Shown one piece after another: positions 11,936 through 24,197 of a DNA stretch of 64,000 bases (its first letter is position 1; the number at the start of each line of letters is the position of its first letter). Under the pieces are notes generated by a model that worked only from the letters and a program-made list of their open reading frames with translations, searched no databases and was not told where the DNA came from. This stretch comes from Nymphaea colorata (taxonomy: Eukaryota; Streptophyta; Magnoliopsida; Nymphaeales; Nymphaeaceae), in NCBI RefSeq assembly GCF_008831285.2, contig NC_045142.1:7166713-7230712 (forward strand), in the 5' to 3' direction. The translations under genes were made by a program, and so were the position numbers.

Positions 11936-12759
11936 AGATCTTTAGTAGCTTTACAATCAAAGGAAAGATGATTGTTAGTTTAATCTTCGTGGTCCCTTCA
12001 CAGAACATATTGATTTGCTAGATAGAAATCTCTAAGTTTAAGATTGTCCAATGTGCAAAGCTTACGTTCATTAGCAATGTAAGAGTACCATGTGCGCGAG
12101 GAGGAGCTCTAGAATTCCATGCATAAAGCTTTTCTCGAGGGTGACACCTTTCCTTTTTTCCTAATGTTTCCCAAATCTACCGCAAGAAGCATATTCCCCA
12201 CTTCAGTTCTTCCATGTATCCGAAAAGCTACACTAGGGAGTCTTTGGTAACAATAACATCTCCTTCAATGGGATACAATTAGTGTATCCGAAAGATTACT
12301 ACAGATTCATGGAACAGCACACTCCAATGAGCACAATATTTTTGTTACCGAACGCCCCTTGGTAATAACAATATTTTTAACTGTCAAGGACAAAATCTCG
12401 ATCTAAGATCACTCTTAGAGAAAACAGGACACTGATTCATGGTAAATGATACTTGTTCTTAGTGGTGGCTTAGTTAACATCCTGTAGTCGATGCACAACC
12501 ACGCTCAACTATCTTTCCTTTTTTTTTTTGTCTTAATGAACAAAACTAGTGCGTCCAAAGGTGAAACAGTTGACAGAAACTCTTGTCAAACAACTTCGGC
12601 GATTACTTCTTAAGCTCCTCAAGCTATGCCTAGAGCCATATAATACAATCTTTGATTCAAGAAGCAAAGTATCCAAAACTTGATCCCAAAATTTGATTTG
12701 ATAGAATACATGGTTCTACCGGCTTGTCCCCATGCCACAGTGAACCCTAGAGTCAGGAT
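11936..12759. other. non-coding spacer
   Basis: No gene or element recognised. The stretch contains many short frames only. Confidence 0.45.

Positions 12760-12830
<71 letters not shown>
12760..12830. repeat. compound microsatellite (CT)n(AT)n
   Basis: About 13 CT units run directly into about 22 AT units. Confidence 0.95.
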
Positions 12831-12833
<3 letters not shown>

Positions 12834-13689
12834 GTTTTCCCCAAAACCTAACCTTGCAGTATACTTAAGTATAGATGTGGATCCTTATGAAATTAATCAT
12901 ATTGAAGATCACATGATCTGGAGGTTACTTTCATTAAAAGTATAAAATTGGAATATGAAAAATCATTTCTTGGCTGATGACATACAACTCACAGTGGGAT
13001 AAATAGAATAATATCACACTCAAAGGGAAAGTGGAGACAAGGTATTCATGGTGCTTGTTAAAGTACCGAATATTGCCCACTTAGGAGAGTCCACCTTTTG
13101 AGCCCTTTTTCCCTTTGGTACTGCAAACACTTTTTCTATTGACAACGGAAGAAACCTAACCCTTAGACACCAGCCATGTTTCCTTCACCTCTTTTTATGC
13201 TTTCACTTCAGGAAGAAAAAAAGATTGTGGCTCCATTTATTTTCATTTGAAATTAGTCAAATTTATATACTGCTTTTTTCTTTTTTGTGAATTGAAGCTT
13301 TAAAAGACGGTGGTTTATCTGTTTTTACCCTAACTTTTATTTTATATGGAGCAGGTTATTTGTTATGACATTTCACATGCGACGATATATGATTAAAACA
13401 TTTTATATAGGCAAAATGCCTTAATGCACAAGTCACTCTCCATTTTATATGATAACAAGTGGAGAAAACAAATATGTTTAATTGGAGGGTGAAAAACTTG
13501 CTGAGAATGCAGTAAAAATGAGAGGCCTCTTTAAGAGATTTAATTTTAAGTCAACTAATTTAATGTCCACTGAAAGATGACATTAACTTTAAACGTGCAC
13601 ATCTCAAGTCGGCGATTTATAAATCTGAAAAAAAATAATTTGGTCAGTGCTTTCGTCATAAAAAGAAACGAATGATTCAGAACGGTGAT
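12831..13689. other. non-coding spacer
   Basis: AT-rich sequence lacking recognised genes or repeats. Confidence 0.45.
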
Positions 13690-13959
13690 GGACTCGCTTG
13701 AGAAATAACACTTCATATTTTTTTTCTAAAATTCCAAAAGGGGCACAAAATTCTAAAAGATTCTTTACGAAAAGCAATACGACAATCTGCTAAATTATTT
13801 GATGATGCAACGTGAACATTGTCAGTGTTGCCGTCTTCACCTACTCCCGCTTATGCAAATGGCTGGCACAACAAACACTCGCAAAGGTTCTTTGTAATAA
13901 AATGTTCATCTTAAGGGCGAGGGCATGTGGCAATAAGAACACTAACATGACAGGCAGAG

Positions 13960-14135
13960 ACAGAGTGAAGAAATTTTTCATAAGGTGGGCTGAATTAAAA
14001 TTTTTAAATTTTGATTAGGCTTGAAAAATCATTTTCAAAATTTTTTTCAAAATTTTTATATAAAACAAGTGAAATTTTTAAAATTTACATATCATTTTTT
14101 TTTAAAAAATTTTTGAGGTGGGGCCAGGACCGATG
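13960..14135 (+). repeat. 170-bp interspersed repeat R170, copy 1
   Basis: AT-rich body with TTTTTAAATTTTGA, ACAAGTGAAATTTTT and AAATTTACAT words, ending in GAGGTGGGGCCAGG. Six other copies were found, at 23265, 31139, 35795, 48690, 49690 and 54715. Confidence 0.65.
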
Positions 14136-14659
14136 ATGATAGGAACACTAATATGGTGTTCTATTAATGTGTCACATAGTTTGGGATAGATTGGTAGAAC
14201 ATTGCATTTTAATGTGTCATTAATCTGCTCCAACATTTTTTGGCTGAGGGGCTGCTAAGTCACACTAGCAGTGGTCTAATGTGAGCACTCCATGTAATTT
14301 TTAAGTAGTCATTGATCACAACACCTGTCATGTATCTCCGCCTTCATGAAACATTGTGTTAGTGTTTTTGTTGCCCTACGATTTTCAAATCACGAACAAA
14401 AATGGGAGCAGATTGTATCATTCGTTCATCTTCTCATGAGCAATAGGAAGAAATAGCATCATAATGGAAGCGGAGTCATGGTAGAACGCAAGGAATTCTG
14501 CAGTTGGAATGTTCATGACACAATCGCAACTTCCGCTGAAGGTAAGGTAGGTAGGAGGGCGTCAACGTTTACTTGGAACTTCTCTCTGGTGGACACTTTC
14601 ACCAAACCCTTTTATTAAAGGGCAGTTGGTGGTTCAGTAGGTGATGGGTATTGGGCCAG

Positions 14660-14803
<144 letters not shown>

Positions 14804-16016
14804 TGCTTAAGGAACTGGTGTGGGCAACTGCCCACACCAACCCTCATGTAGGTCTGACATTTAGATTATATGTTTAGAATTAAAAGACCCATGGCTCGGC
14901 CACTGACATTTAGATTATATGTTTAGAATTAATAGACCCAACCCATATGTGACACGTTTCTCAATAGCATCAGTGGAAAACCATACTGTTGGCAACAATG
15001 GTGACATAACAAACAATGACGTCAAGGAAAGTGATGCCTTTAATACCCACACTTTTTTTTTTTGGCGCCAGTAATTAATCAGTAATGAAAGAACACCCCA
15101 TAGAAGCAAAAAGAAGAGGATTTTGTTTTACTATTATTATTATTTTCAGGTAAAAGATCATGGAAAGAACAAGGGCGACAACTCCCACTCACTTGAGCTA
15201 ACAAGTGCTTCTTCATTCACTTGGCTAAGGGGTTAGACTTAAGACCTTTAGGTATATTTTATTATCCCTGATAAAATATTGTAGGATATGAGATTCATGG
15301 ATTTAAGATCAAACTTTCGTATCTGTAAGCTTAAATAAGACATTTTCTCAATGCAAAAAAAGACACAATGAATGAAGATTTCATGTGTAGCTAAGTTTGA
15401 TGAACTATGAATTTTAGCATAGATCTTTTACTAGAATATTAACAAAAGCATGCTACATCAAATTTATGAATTTCAAATATGAAGTAATCAAACGCCTTCT
15501 TAGGGAGCATTTAGCAATATTAATAATTTGTTATAATTCCATGATTCTCTCACAAAAAACGCAGTGTGCAGATCTATGAAACATTATAACATTGTGTCTC
15601 ATGAACCCGCCTCAATCATAGAAGTAAATTAATGAAATAGTTTGTTACTGTCCCATTGTCAAACGGATCCCTAAGATATATAGTGCATGCTCTTTACATG
15701 AACTGGCTGATAAAGTGACGAAACAAGGTTGAAAAACAAGGTTGCATGAAAAGTTAAGACACTACAGTCGTGTAGGGAACTGGCTGAGAAGTTATGATGG
15801 TACTAGACAAACTGACAACCGGATCGCAGATGGCTGAAGAAATCGGAAGGCTGAGAGTTAGAACTGGGCATAAGAAATAAATGATAAAGTAATTATTAGA
15901 AGGCAGAATGTATCGATCGGACAAGCATTACTACACATAATCTAAGTCAAACAGATACTTCTTGTATGGGTACGGGAGCAGGTAAAGAGATACTGGTATA
16001 GATTCCACAATTTCAA

Positions 16017-16020
<4 letters not shown>

Positions 16021-16068
<48 letters not shown>
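16021..16068. repeat. (AT)24 microsatellite
   Basis: Uninterrupted AT dinucleotide run, absent at the same place in segmental copy 1. Confidence 0.95.
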
Positions 16069-16072
<4 letters not shown>

Positions 16073-16767
16073 AAAAGAGTTTATAAAAATGAGACTCCAA
16101 ATGAGAACTTAATTTATATGAACAAAAGTTGATACAATAAGGAAACACATTGACATGAAATGATGGAATTTCATAAATTTGACCTTCCTCAACAACAATT
16201 TTTGTTGCGCGAAATATTTATTGCGCCAAAATTATAACAGCGAGAAAAAAGGCTTTCGGCCCTCCCTCTCTAATTAGATTCAAAATCATAAAATTAGATA
16301 TCATTTAAAGTATTTAAAAATGATAAAATCAGTGTGTTGAGTTTTCCAGTTCTTATGAAATTAATTGTAACAGAAGCGAATTAATTATTTAAGTCAGCTA
16401 CTGATGTTTAGAGATCTTAATTTTGAAAAGTAAGAATTTGTTGTGGATACCGATGTATACCTACTCCCTGCATCCTTATTTCAGGAATTATTCCTATTGG
16501 AAGACATACAGTGATATATTTATACTAGAAAATTGCCTGCACAAGAGTTACAAAGAGGGGAAAAAGAAATGGGGTAGTTGGGAGAGATCTTCCAACAACA
16601 AGGAAGAATGATGAAAGTATTCTTTAATGTTTATTAAGAAAAGAAGGAAATAAAAGAAATCTATATTAGTGGGAATTTTGTGTTGATTAATTGCAGTACA
16701 CAGACTATATTAACGATGAGGTTTCTTAATCTGGAAACTTCTTGACCAGATATAGGCCGTCATTGGT

Positions 16768-16770
<3 letters not shown>

Positions 16771-16800
<30 letters not shown>
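16771..16800. repeat. (TA)15 microsatellite
   Basis: TA run near the right end of segmental copy 2. It replaces ordinary sequence found in copy 1 near 10070. Confidence 0.9.
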
Positions 16801-16804
<4 letters not shown>

Positions 16805-16875
16805 TTTCCCGTACGAATCTGTTCTCCATCCCATTTTTGTACCCACTCAAGATATGCTTATGGGGCTCTAATATA

Positions 16876-18000
16876 ATAATGATAGGAATCATAGAAATAT
16901 TTTAACTATATATATATATATATATTACTGCTGCTTTGAAATTTTGGTGGTCCTATGGTATGCCATTTAACTTGAGTGCTAAATATGCCCCCATGTGCAG
17001 TACTGAAGAAATTGAGTTCCTCGAGGCCAATAAAAGGGTAGTGGCCAAACCTCGTTTTTATGTTTCAAAAGAAAATACACAAAGTGGTTTAAGTATTTAT
17101 TTGGAGAGTAACGTTGGAACAGGGATAGAGGCAGGTGCACGCATTGCTTGGGCAATAGCCCACACAAACCCATAAAAAATGTTTATTTTTGTATCGATAC
17201 TTCATAAATTTTCTCATTATACTTTGTTGCCCCCTTAAAATTTTAAATTTTATAACTAATGCTTCTTTATTTTCTTATTGATACTTTAGGATAATTTTTC
17301 TCATTTATATTTTGGTGCCCCTTAAAAATTTTAAGTTTTATAACTAGTGCCCTTTAACTATAATTTTCTGGGTTCTCCCCTGTTTTGACATGAAAAACAA
17401 TAGTATCTCTACTATGGTTAGTTGTCATGACTCTATATAATATGCTCAGCTTTGATGAGTATTTGTAGTTGTTCAACGATTAAATGAATATTATTGGTGA
17501 AGTGTCGACAACTGTTAGTGCAAAATCTTGCCCAGTTCACAAGTTATATCCATGTGCCAAGCTCACGAAATGACTGTTTTATGCTTTTGAACAGAATTCT
17601 AGATAACGTAAATGCGAGAAATTTTTATCCACCCTGCAGCCCTACATTTATTCATGTGCTTAATTAACATATTTCCAAACTTATAAGCCGATGACTTTAC
17701 ACTCCAATAAAACAATACTTTACTCAACTGAGGTAAAACCTTCTTAAATATTTTAGTTGGAAATCACAAGCTGTTGGGTTAGAACAAGATAGACCAGAAG
17801 TAGGCCTGGTTTTTTTGAAAAAATGGTTCAAATTTAGATCCCCAAACGAGTTTAATATTGCAACAAACGCTTCATTTGTGTCCTCGTTCAATAAGATCAG
17901 TTTAACATTATAATGGGAGCTTAAAATTCCCATTAAAAGGAGATCCGATCAAGATCACCAATGGACTTAATTTAGGAAGGTGGAGTGATAGCGTATTCGG
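16876..18000. other. non-coding spacer
   Basis: Contains a short AT run near 16913 and two similar A/T-rich sentences around 17200-17250 and 17290-17345 that look like a diverged tandem pair. The open frame at 16936-17175 has no recognised domain. Confidence 0.4.
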
Positions 18001-18419
18001 TAAGCCTGGGCGTTGGGCCGGACCGACCTGGCCCGATTGGGCTCGGGCTTGGGTCGAGAAAAACCAGGGCCCGGGAAAAACCTGGGCCCGGGCCTGGGCC
18101 TGGACCGGGAAAAACTTGGGCCTAGGCCCGATAAGCCGGCCCGGGTCAGCCCGGCCCGTCCCGATTGGGCCCGGGCCTAGGCCGGGAAAAACCTGGGCCC
18201 AGGTCAGCCCAGCCTGGCCCGTTAAGTCCATTTAGATTAAAAAATTATTTTTTTATCTTTTTTGTTTTATTAATATATATTTATTATTAATGAATATATT
18301 TTATATTTTAAAAATTATTTTATAATTAAAAAATTATTTTTTAATTTTAAATGGGCCAAGGCCCAGGCAAGGGCCGGATCGGGCTGACCCTTATCGGGCC
18401 AAGCCGATTCCCACCCTTA
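18001..18419. mobile_element. hAT-like MITE, GGGCC-rich (419 bp)
   Basis: Left end TAAGCCTGGGCGTTGGGCC; the right end read inward is TAAGGGTGGGAATCGGC. It is flanked by GTATTCGG (17993-18000) and GTATTCAG (18420-18427), a 7/8 target duplication. The left third is a run of GGGCCGG and CCCGGG words, and the centre is AT-rich. The long frame on the - strand through it is a by-product of the GC-rich end. Confidence 0.8.
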
Positions 18420-19633
18420 GTATTCAGTGGCAAGGTGGTCCGGCTCTTCTAAATACTCAGTTTGAGTTTTAGAGTGGTCACTACTATCACGTTCCAATGT
18501 GCTCTATTTTTGAACCTTAAAAGGTCTCGAAGCATACTATTTAAAAACTCAGAACAGGAAGAGACACGGACCTCGTGGTTGAATGAACCACTCACCTTTA
18601 ATAATAATAAAAAAAAAACGTAAGAGCAGCAGTTTGACTTTTCAAAGTTAAAATGTTAAGGTAACGTGTTATTGGAAAATAAAATAAAAATAAAAAAACT
18701 GGTTTTGTGAAGGCTAGTTTTCTAAACAATTCGTTTTTTAGTCCGTTTTTAAAACGGATTTGTGCATTTGGGCAATGGTGCCAAAACAGATTGTAAATAA
18801 CCTGGCGGTGTCACTCCCTGCTGAGAAACAGTTTCAAAATAAAACTCGCTTTTGATGTCATCGAAAAACACGAGAAATTTGACAGGAGCTTCCCTCACGG
18901 GAGATCCGATTTTATGCTACTCCAAAAGTGGTCTTCATGTGATTTCAAGAGACGATGGCTGTGGCTGTCGGAAGTGTGGAGGCTGGGCCCCCCACTATTT
19001 GTCACTTTCATTTGGAAGCATGTGAAATAGCGTCAATCATGGCAAACCTAGACTCCCCCCATAGGTGGCGTTTTCCCTAGTGGGCAATGATGCAATCTCC
19101 ACGATATCGGCTGCTCCAAAAAGTTGGCTTCCAAATCGCTCTAGTCAGCTTGGATGGTTAATCATGGTTGGCTCGGTTTGCCCCTGGCTTGGCCTGACTC
19201 ACCCTTGACTTGGTCAAACTTGACCCGACCCACCAAAGACTCCGTTCCACTAGCCCCAAACTCGACCCAACCCAGCCTTGTCTCGTTCTATTTACGTTAT
19301 TTTAAAACTCGACCTAATCGATCAGTCAGCTCCTTGACTCGACAATTCAAACATCTGAGTCATGAGTTTGCCAACTATGACCTCCATCTGTCCAAGAAAA
19401 GGAGTAAGGGAGAGAATTAGAAATTTGGTTCTCCCCATTAATCAATCCTGATCCGCTGCCACCCAGGCTTTGATGTCTACTTGGGGATAGTCCTTCAAGG
19501 GAGTGGGTGCATTATCCTTTTTTGTATAACCCCGACTCAGGTTCCCTGATTTGTCGTGGGATCAAAATGATCACATCGTCTAGTCTAAGTACAAGTAGAT
19601 TGGGTGAAGATAGATGTCATACTCTTTCTGGTC

Positions 19634-19806
19634 TAGGCCTGGACATCGGCTGGTTAAAATAAAAAAAAAATAAATATAAAATAATTATTTTGAATATAAA
19701 ATATATTTTTAATAATGTATATATTATTAATAAAATAAAAATAACCCGAGCCCGATCGAGCTAGGTACCAGTACCTGTCAGGTACCGGGGCCGATGCCCA
19801 CCTCTA
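19634..19806. mobile_element. short hAT-like MITE (173 bp)
   Basis: Begins TAGGCCTGGACATCGGC and ends GCCGATGCCCACCTCTA. It is flanked by TTCTGGTC (19626-19633) and TTCTGGTT (19807-19814). Smallest intact copy of the GGGCC-type family here. Confidence 0.75.
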
Positions 19807-20134
19807 TTCTGGTTCCCAATTTTCCCATGGCACCGCCGCATCCGCATATTAGCAGGTCCACAGACCTGGTGACGTAGAATCAATACAGGCCTCTTGCATG
19901 GATAGGGAGATGTTCAAGCAAACTCTATGATTCGTTACCGAAGGAAAACTATTTTGGTCGTCAATTGTAATCCAGCTGGTGATTTTCTTGAACCAATCCT
20001 TGCACCTTGCCAATTTTGTAATTGACGATTTGAGGCTTCAGCATTGTTTCTTAGGAGACTCTTCTAGATAGAAGAAGCCATCTCATCTTTGAACAAGTAT
20101 TTGTCGCTTTTTTCCAACTACTCCACCAAAAAAC

Positions 20135-20138
<4 letters not shown>

Positions 20139-20166
<28 letters not shown>
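20139..20166. repeat. (GA)14 microsatellite
   Basis: Uninterrupted GA run in a non-coding stretch (19815-20539) where nothing else is recognised. Confidence 0.9.
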
Positions 20167-20169
<3 letters not shown>

Positions 20170-20539
20170 AATCTTACTCCAACATTACTAACAGAACCCC
20201 TAACAAGAAGTTAAGGAATTACATCCATAGAGAAGTATTGAAACACCTTCAGTATAGAAACACCATCAGAACCAAAAACAACATCATTTCATCATTCCTC
20301 ATGAGACAAAACCTAGAATCCAATTGAAGGCCAAGAAAAGTCCCCAGTAGCAGTAGTAAAACTCAACAACAAAAGCATAATTCATCAACCGACTTCAATG
20401 AAAAAACCCAATAGTCGGGAGGACAACAACAACCCAATGGTAGATCCAAGTGGACAGTCATAACAAAATAAGGAATCCATACAACTAAATAGTAATTGTA
20501 GTTCTATAAAGGTTACTAAGGAAACCTTTCACATATAAG

Positions 20540-21071
20540 TAGGGCTATTCATGAGCGAGTTCGAGCTAAGTTGAGCCAGCTCAAACTCGGCTTGCCTGTT
20601 TTGAAAGAAACTCAAACTCAGCTCAAGGATGACCCGAGTTCGATTTCAATAGCTTGAGCTTGACTGGGCTCGAGTTCTTAAAAATCAAACTCTGATCGAG
20701 TTCTTAAAACTCAAACTTGGCTCCATTAAGTTCGAGACGAAGATTGCTTGAGCCGAGCCAAACATTTCATTAAAAAAATTAATTTTTTTAAAGGAAAAGG
20801 CAACATATAGACTTTAACATGGAACCTCCTACATACCAGCCACGTGTATTCCCATTTGAGTTATCTACTTTTCTTGATAATTGTATGAGACACATTCCAT
20901 ATATTTTCTTTCTCGAGTTTAACATACGCAGACCCACTTAACTCGAGCTGGACTCGTTTAAGTTGTTGAGTTCATTTCTTAACTCAAACTAGGCTTGTTT
21001 AATAAATGAGTCGAGTTCGAGTCAAGTTTATCGAGCGAGCTCGAGTTAGTTCAACTCATTGAACAGCCTTA
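20540..21071. mobile_element. hAT-like MITE, GAGCTCGAG-type (532 bp)
   Basis: Left end TAGGGCTATTCATGAGCG and right end TGAACAGCCTTA form terminal inverted repeats. Interior sequence is rich in CTCGAG, GAGCTTGA and related words, with a foldback character. Flanks CATATAAG and CGTACAAG agree at 5 of 8 positions, a weak target duplication. Distinct from the GGGCC family, but of the same general hAT-MITE type known in many plants. Confidence 0.6.
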
Positions 21072-21179
21072 CGTACAAGAGATAACGTGAGAGAGTATCC
21101 CCTCCATGGACGTAGACTTCTTTGTGAGTTGAACGCAGCCAAATTTTGAGTTTTTTATATTATTTATTATGGTATTAGA

Positions 21180-22690
21180 GGGGTGAATAGAGGCCTATTG
21201 ATGAGCTTCTCTTTGGTGCAGTGATACAATGGTTGCAGATTTATGTTCTTCTATTGATCAAGGAGGCTCGTACCATGCACTACACATCGTATGACACCAA
21301 ACTGCAACAATTTTTTTACGCCATGCACTGAAGAAGACAAAGTTAAGGTTGGCAATGGCCAAGGACTGAACATTGAACACACCGGTATTTCCATCTTTGT
21401 CTCTTTTGATTTGAGTGATATATTGCATGTGCCTACCATTACTACAAACTTACTTTCAGTCAATCAGTTTGCATGAGATAATCAAGTTTTTCGTAAGTTT
21501 CACCCTCACTCTTGCTATGTTAAGGGCATCAAGACAGGGTAAACCTTTCTTGATCAGGGCAGCAGTGAGCATGAACTTTATAATCCCAATCTTGGAGCAC
21601 AAAAATCGGATCCTGAGGCATTGGTTGGGGAGTAAGTTTCACACCAGCAATGGCACAATCGACTTGGACAACCCTCTATGAAGGTAATTCTGCATGTTCT
21701 TAAAAAAAATAGTATTCCATTTATCTAGATAAAACTAAGTGTGTGAAGCATGTCAATGGGAAAAAGCTATAGTTCACCATTTTATGCTTCTGTTCGTGAA
21801 ATAAAAGAACCATTCGACATTATTTTCTCGTGTATGGGAACATGTACCAATTTCATCAATGCATTGATATTTTTTATGTTAATTTTGTTGATGGTGATTC
21901 TCATTCTACATGGTTATTTGTCATTAAGAGACAATATGAAGTATTGGTTGTGTTTATGAATTTTCATAAGCTTGTGAAAAGAAATCTGTACTACCCATTA
22001 AATCATTCCAAAGTGATTGTGATGGGGAATATATTGACTGAATACTTAAGTCATGTGGATGTGGCTTAGGATGCCAACCCTTTTGCCCACATACCCACAA
22101 CAAAATGGCAGAGTGGAGCGAAAATTGCCATATAGTTAGACTACTCTTGCTTTCTTTGTCATTTTCTCTGCCACCTATCTCATTAATAGACTTCTTTCAT
22201 TTGTAATCCATATGAAAAATTCATTTCAATTCCTCTTTAAGTGTGCCCCTGACTACAACTTTGGTCGTGCCCATTACCTTCACTTGTGTTCCTACAACAC
22301 CCATAAACTTCAATCTCGTAGCACCAAATGTACCTTTACAGGGTACAATCCAATACACAAAGGGTACTTTTGCAAGCCAAAACAGTCTAAGGTATGCATT
22401 TGTCGCAGTGCCGTATTTGTTGGAGAAAATTTCCCCTACAAATCCATTACACCCTCTTCTTCTTCACCTATACCACCTACTATTGATCCCATTCCTACCT
22501 CTCTTCCTTTATGTACCCTACATGATCCCTCACCTATCCCTCTTGATGCTTCTACTCCTATAAACTCCCCAAACCACCTTGTTCTTTCTCAGCCTTTCTT
22601 GTCCCAAGGCTTTATTGACTCTTGTACCAAGGACCTGGTTTCATTGTTTCAGCTCTTTCTTATTTGCTATAGGATTTTGTCTCCTTTGCA
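21180..22690 (+). pseudogene. old copia fragment: gag-pre-integrase and integrase remnant
   Basis: The frame at 21291-21476 reads like copia protease/gag-pre-integrase sequence, including DILHVPTITTNLLSVNQFA at its end. Further along, broken frames carry integrase-like pieces: CEACQWEKA near 21740, then a weak match to the PQQN...VER block at about 22090-22120. The frame at 22212-22694 covers the proline/serine-rich stretch that separates integrase and RT in copia elements. Stops and frameshifts are frequent, no RT follows and no LTRs are visible. Confidence 0.6.
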
Positions 22691-23264
22691 CTGACACTTC
22701 CTTATTCATCAAAACTATTGGATTGATGATATATTAATTACTGGGATATCTTTCAATGTTATATCTATTTTGGTGCAACAATGTTCAAAGACCTTGGTGG
22801 TGTATACTCTTTCCTTGGTAGTTAAAGGCAACATTCACCGATTGAGGCCGTTTCAACCCCACATCGTTATGCCCAGACCATTCAGCTTGAGTGGGGCTGG
22901 CAAGGTTTCACATAAGTTGGACGGATCAGTTGCCATTTAGGGAGATGAAGACACCAAGTATTCGCGTGATCCTGTTACCAAATGTGAAAATAATGTCACC
23001 AAGTATGTTAATATTCTCACTTGGTAAGAAAATCCATGCAATCCTGTAGATTAAAAAGATATAATATCATGTAATATGCGGTGTCCACAAGGTAAGAAAT
23101 CGACACAACTATATAAAGGTTACTATTGAAACATCCCTTCATCAAGTAGACTCCCTTGTGAGTTGAACCAAGACCCATCAGCAACTCATTGACAACTGAT
23201 TAGTAGAACCCACCAGCAGTGACATAACACCCGACTACAACAATACAAACAGGAGCAGAAATTG

Positions 23265-23415
23265 TTCATGAAGGGGGCAGAATTAAAGCTTCTAATTTTG
23301 ACTATAACCGAAATATTATTTTTCAAAATGTTATATAACAAGTGAAATTTTTTAAAATTTGCATGTAATTTTTTTTTTAAGGTGGGGCCAGGGCCCATGC
23401 GAGCCCCCCAAATAC
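23265..23415 (+). repeat. R170 interspersed repeat, copy 2
   Basis: Contains TTTTTCAAAATGTTATATAA, CAAGTGAAATTTTTT and the end GGTGGGGCCAGGGCCCATG. Confidence 0.65.
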
Positions 23416-23419
23416 AACC

Positions 23420-24197
23420 CAACTATACAGCCGCCGACAAAAATGGCAACCGCCATGGGAAAATCCATGTAATAAAAGCATGAAACAAAATTTAGAAAAG
23501 ACATACCAACCAAAATGATGCTCATTCATCTGGGGAGAAATATATACTAGGTCAAAAATATGTCACAAGTCTGCCCTCTATTTGCTCTCTTCACTTATGG
23601 CATCGACATAAAGGAGATATGACCAGCCAATTGGAACTCCACAGCCTGCAGGCTAGAGGTTGCATCAAACGCGTTCAAAGTAGAACAAAGTCCACACACT
23701 ACTGCTTTGGCTTAATTAATAGTCTTCTGCCTAACCGCAACTTATAAAACAAGGAAATGATAAGAAGGTTGAGGAAGCAGAAGCCACTACCTACCAAAGT
23801 CCAAGTCCAGTTTCTTTCATAGTTTGTTTGTTCTCTTTCATTTTTTTAAAAGGCCCACCAGTCGGACCTGGGCACATCAAGTTTTGGTTGCTCAACCACA
23901 TTAATATTCATGAGCAAAACGATGCGATTGGTAAACTCTTTTTCATCAATAAATTGTCTTGGGATTGGAAATCGATGGGAATATTGTCACGTCACTGTTC
24001 GCGACTAAACAAATGGGGCAGAGAGATGAGGGCGACGCAAGCGTGACATCAAACTGAACGATCAGCTCCAAATTCACACGCATCGTCCAGGACATCCCAC
24101 TCTTTTAACATGGGCAAACACTTCTGTCTCCAAAAGAGCACAAAGTAAAAGCCTCTGCCTGCAGAGGGAAGAAGAAGAGGAAGAAGAAGAAGGGAAA
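23420..24197 (+). promoter_or_regulatory. upstream region and 5' leader of the NPF gene
   Basis: Sequence between the R170 repeat and the NPF start codon. A purine-rich run of GAA and GAAGAGG units at about 24166-24196 lies just before the ATG, typical of a 5' UTR. I could not single out a convincing TATA box or transcription start; the promoter is inferred from position only. Confidence 0.35.

Noticed and set aside
16936-17175. 79-codon frame with fairly ordinary amino-acid composition
   Set aside because: Looked like a possible exon, but I recognise no domain and see no convincing neighbouring exon or splice sites.
17908-18231. 107-codon frame on the - strand, repetitive Gly/Pro/Arg-rich
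   Set aside because: It is the GGGCC-rich shoulder of the MITE at 18001-18419 read in one frame, not a gene.
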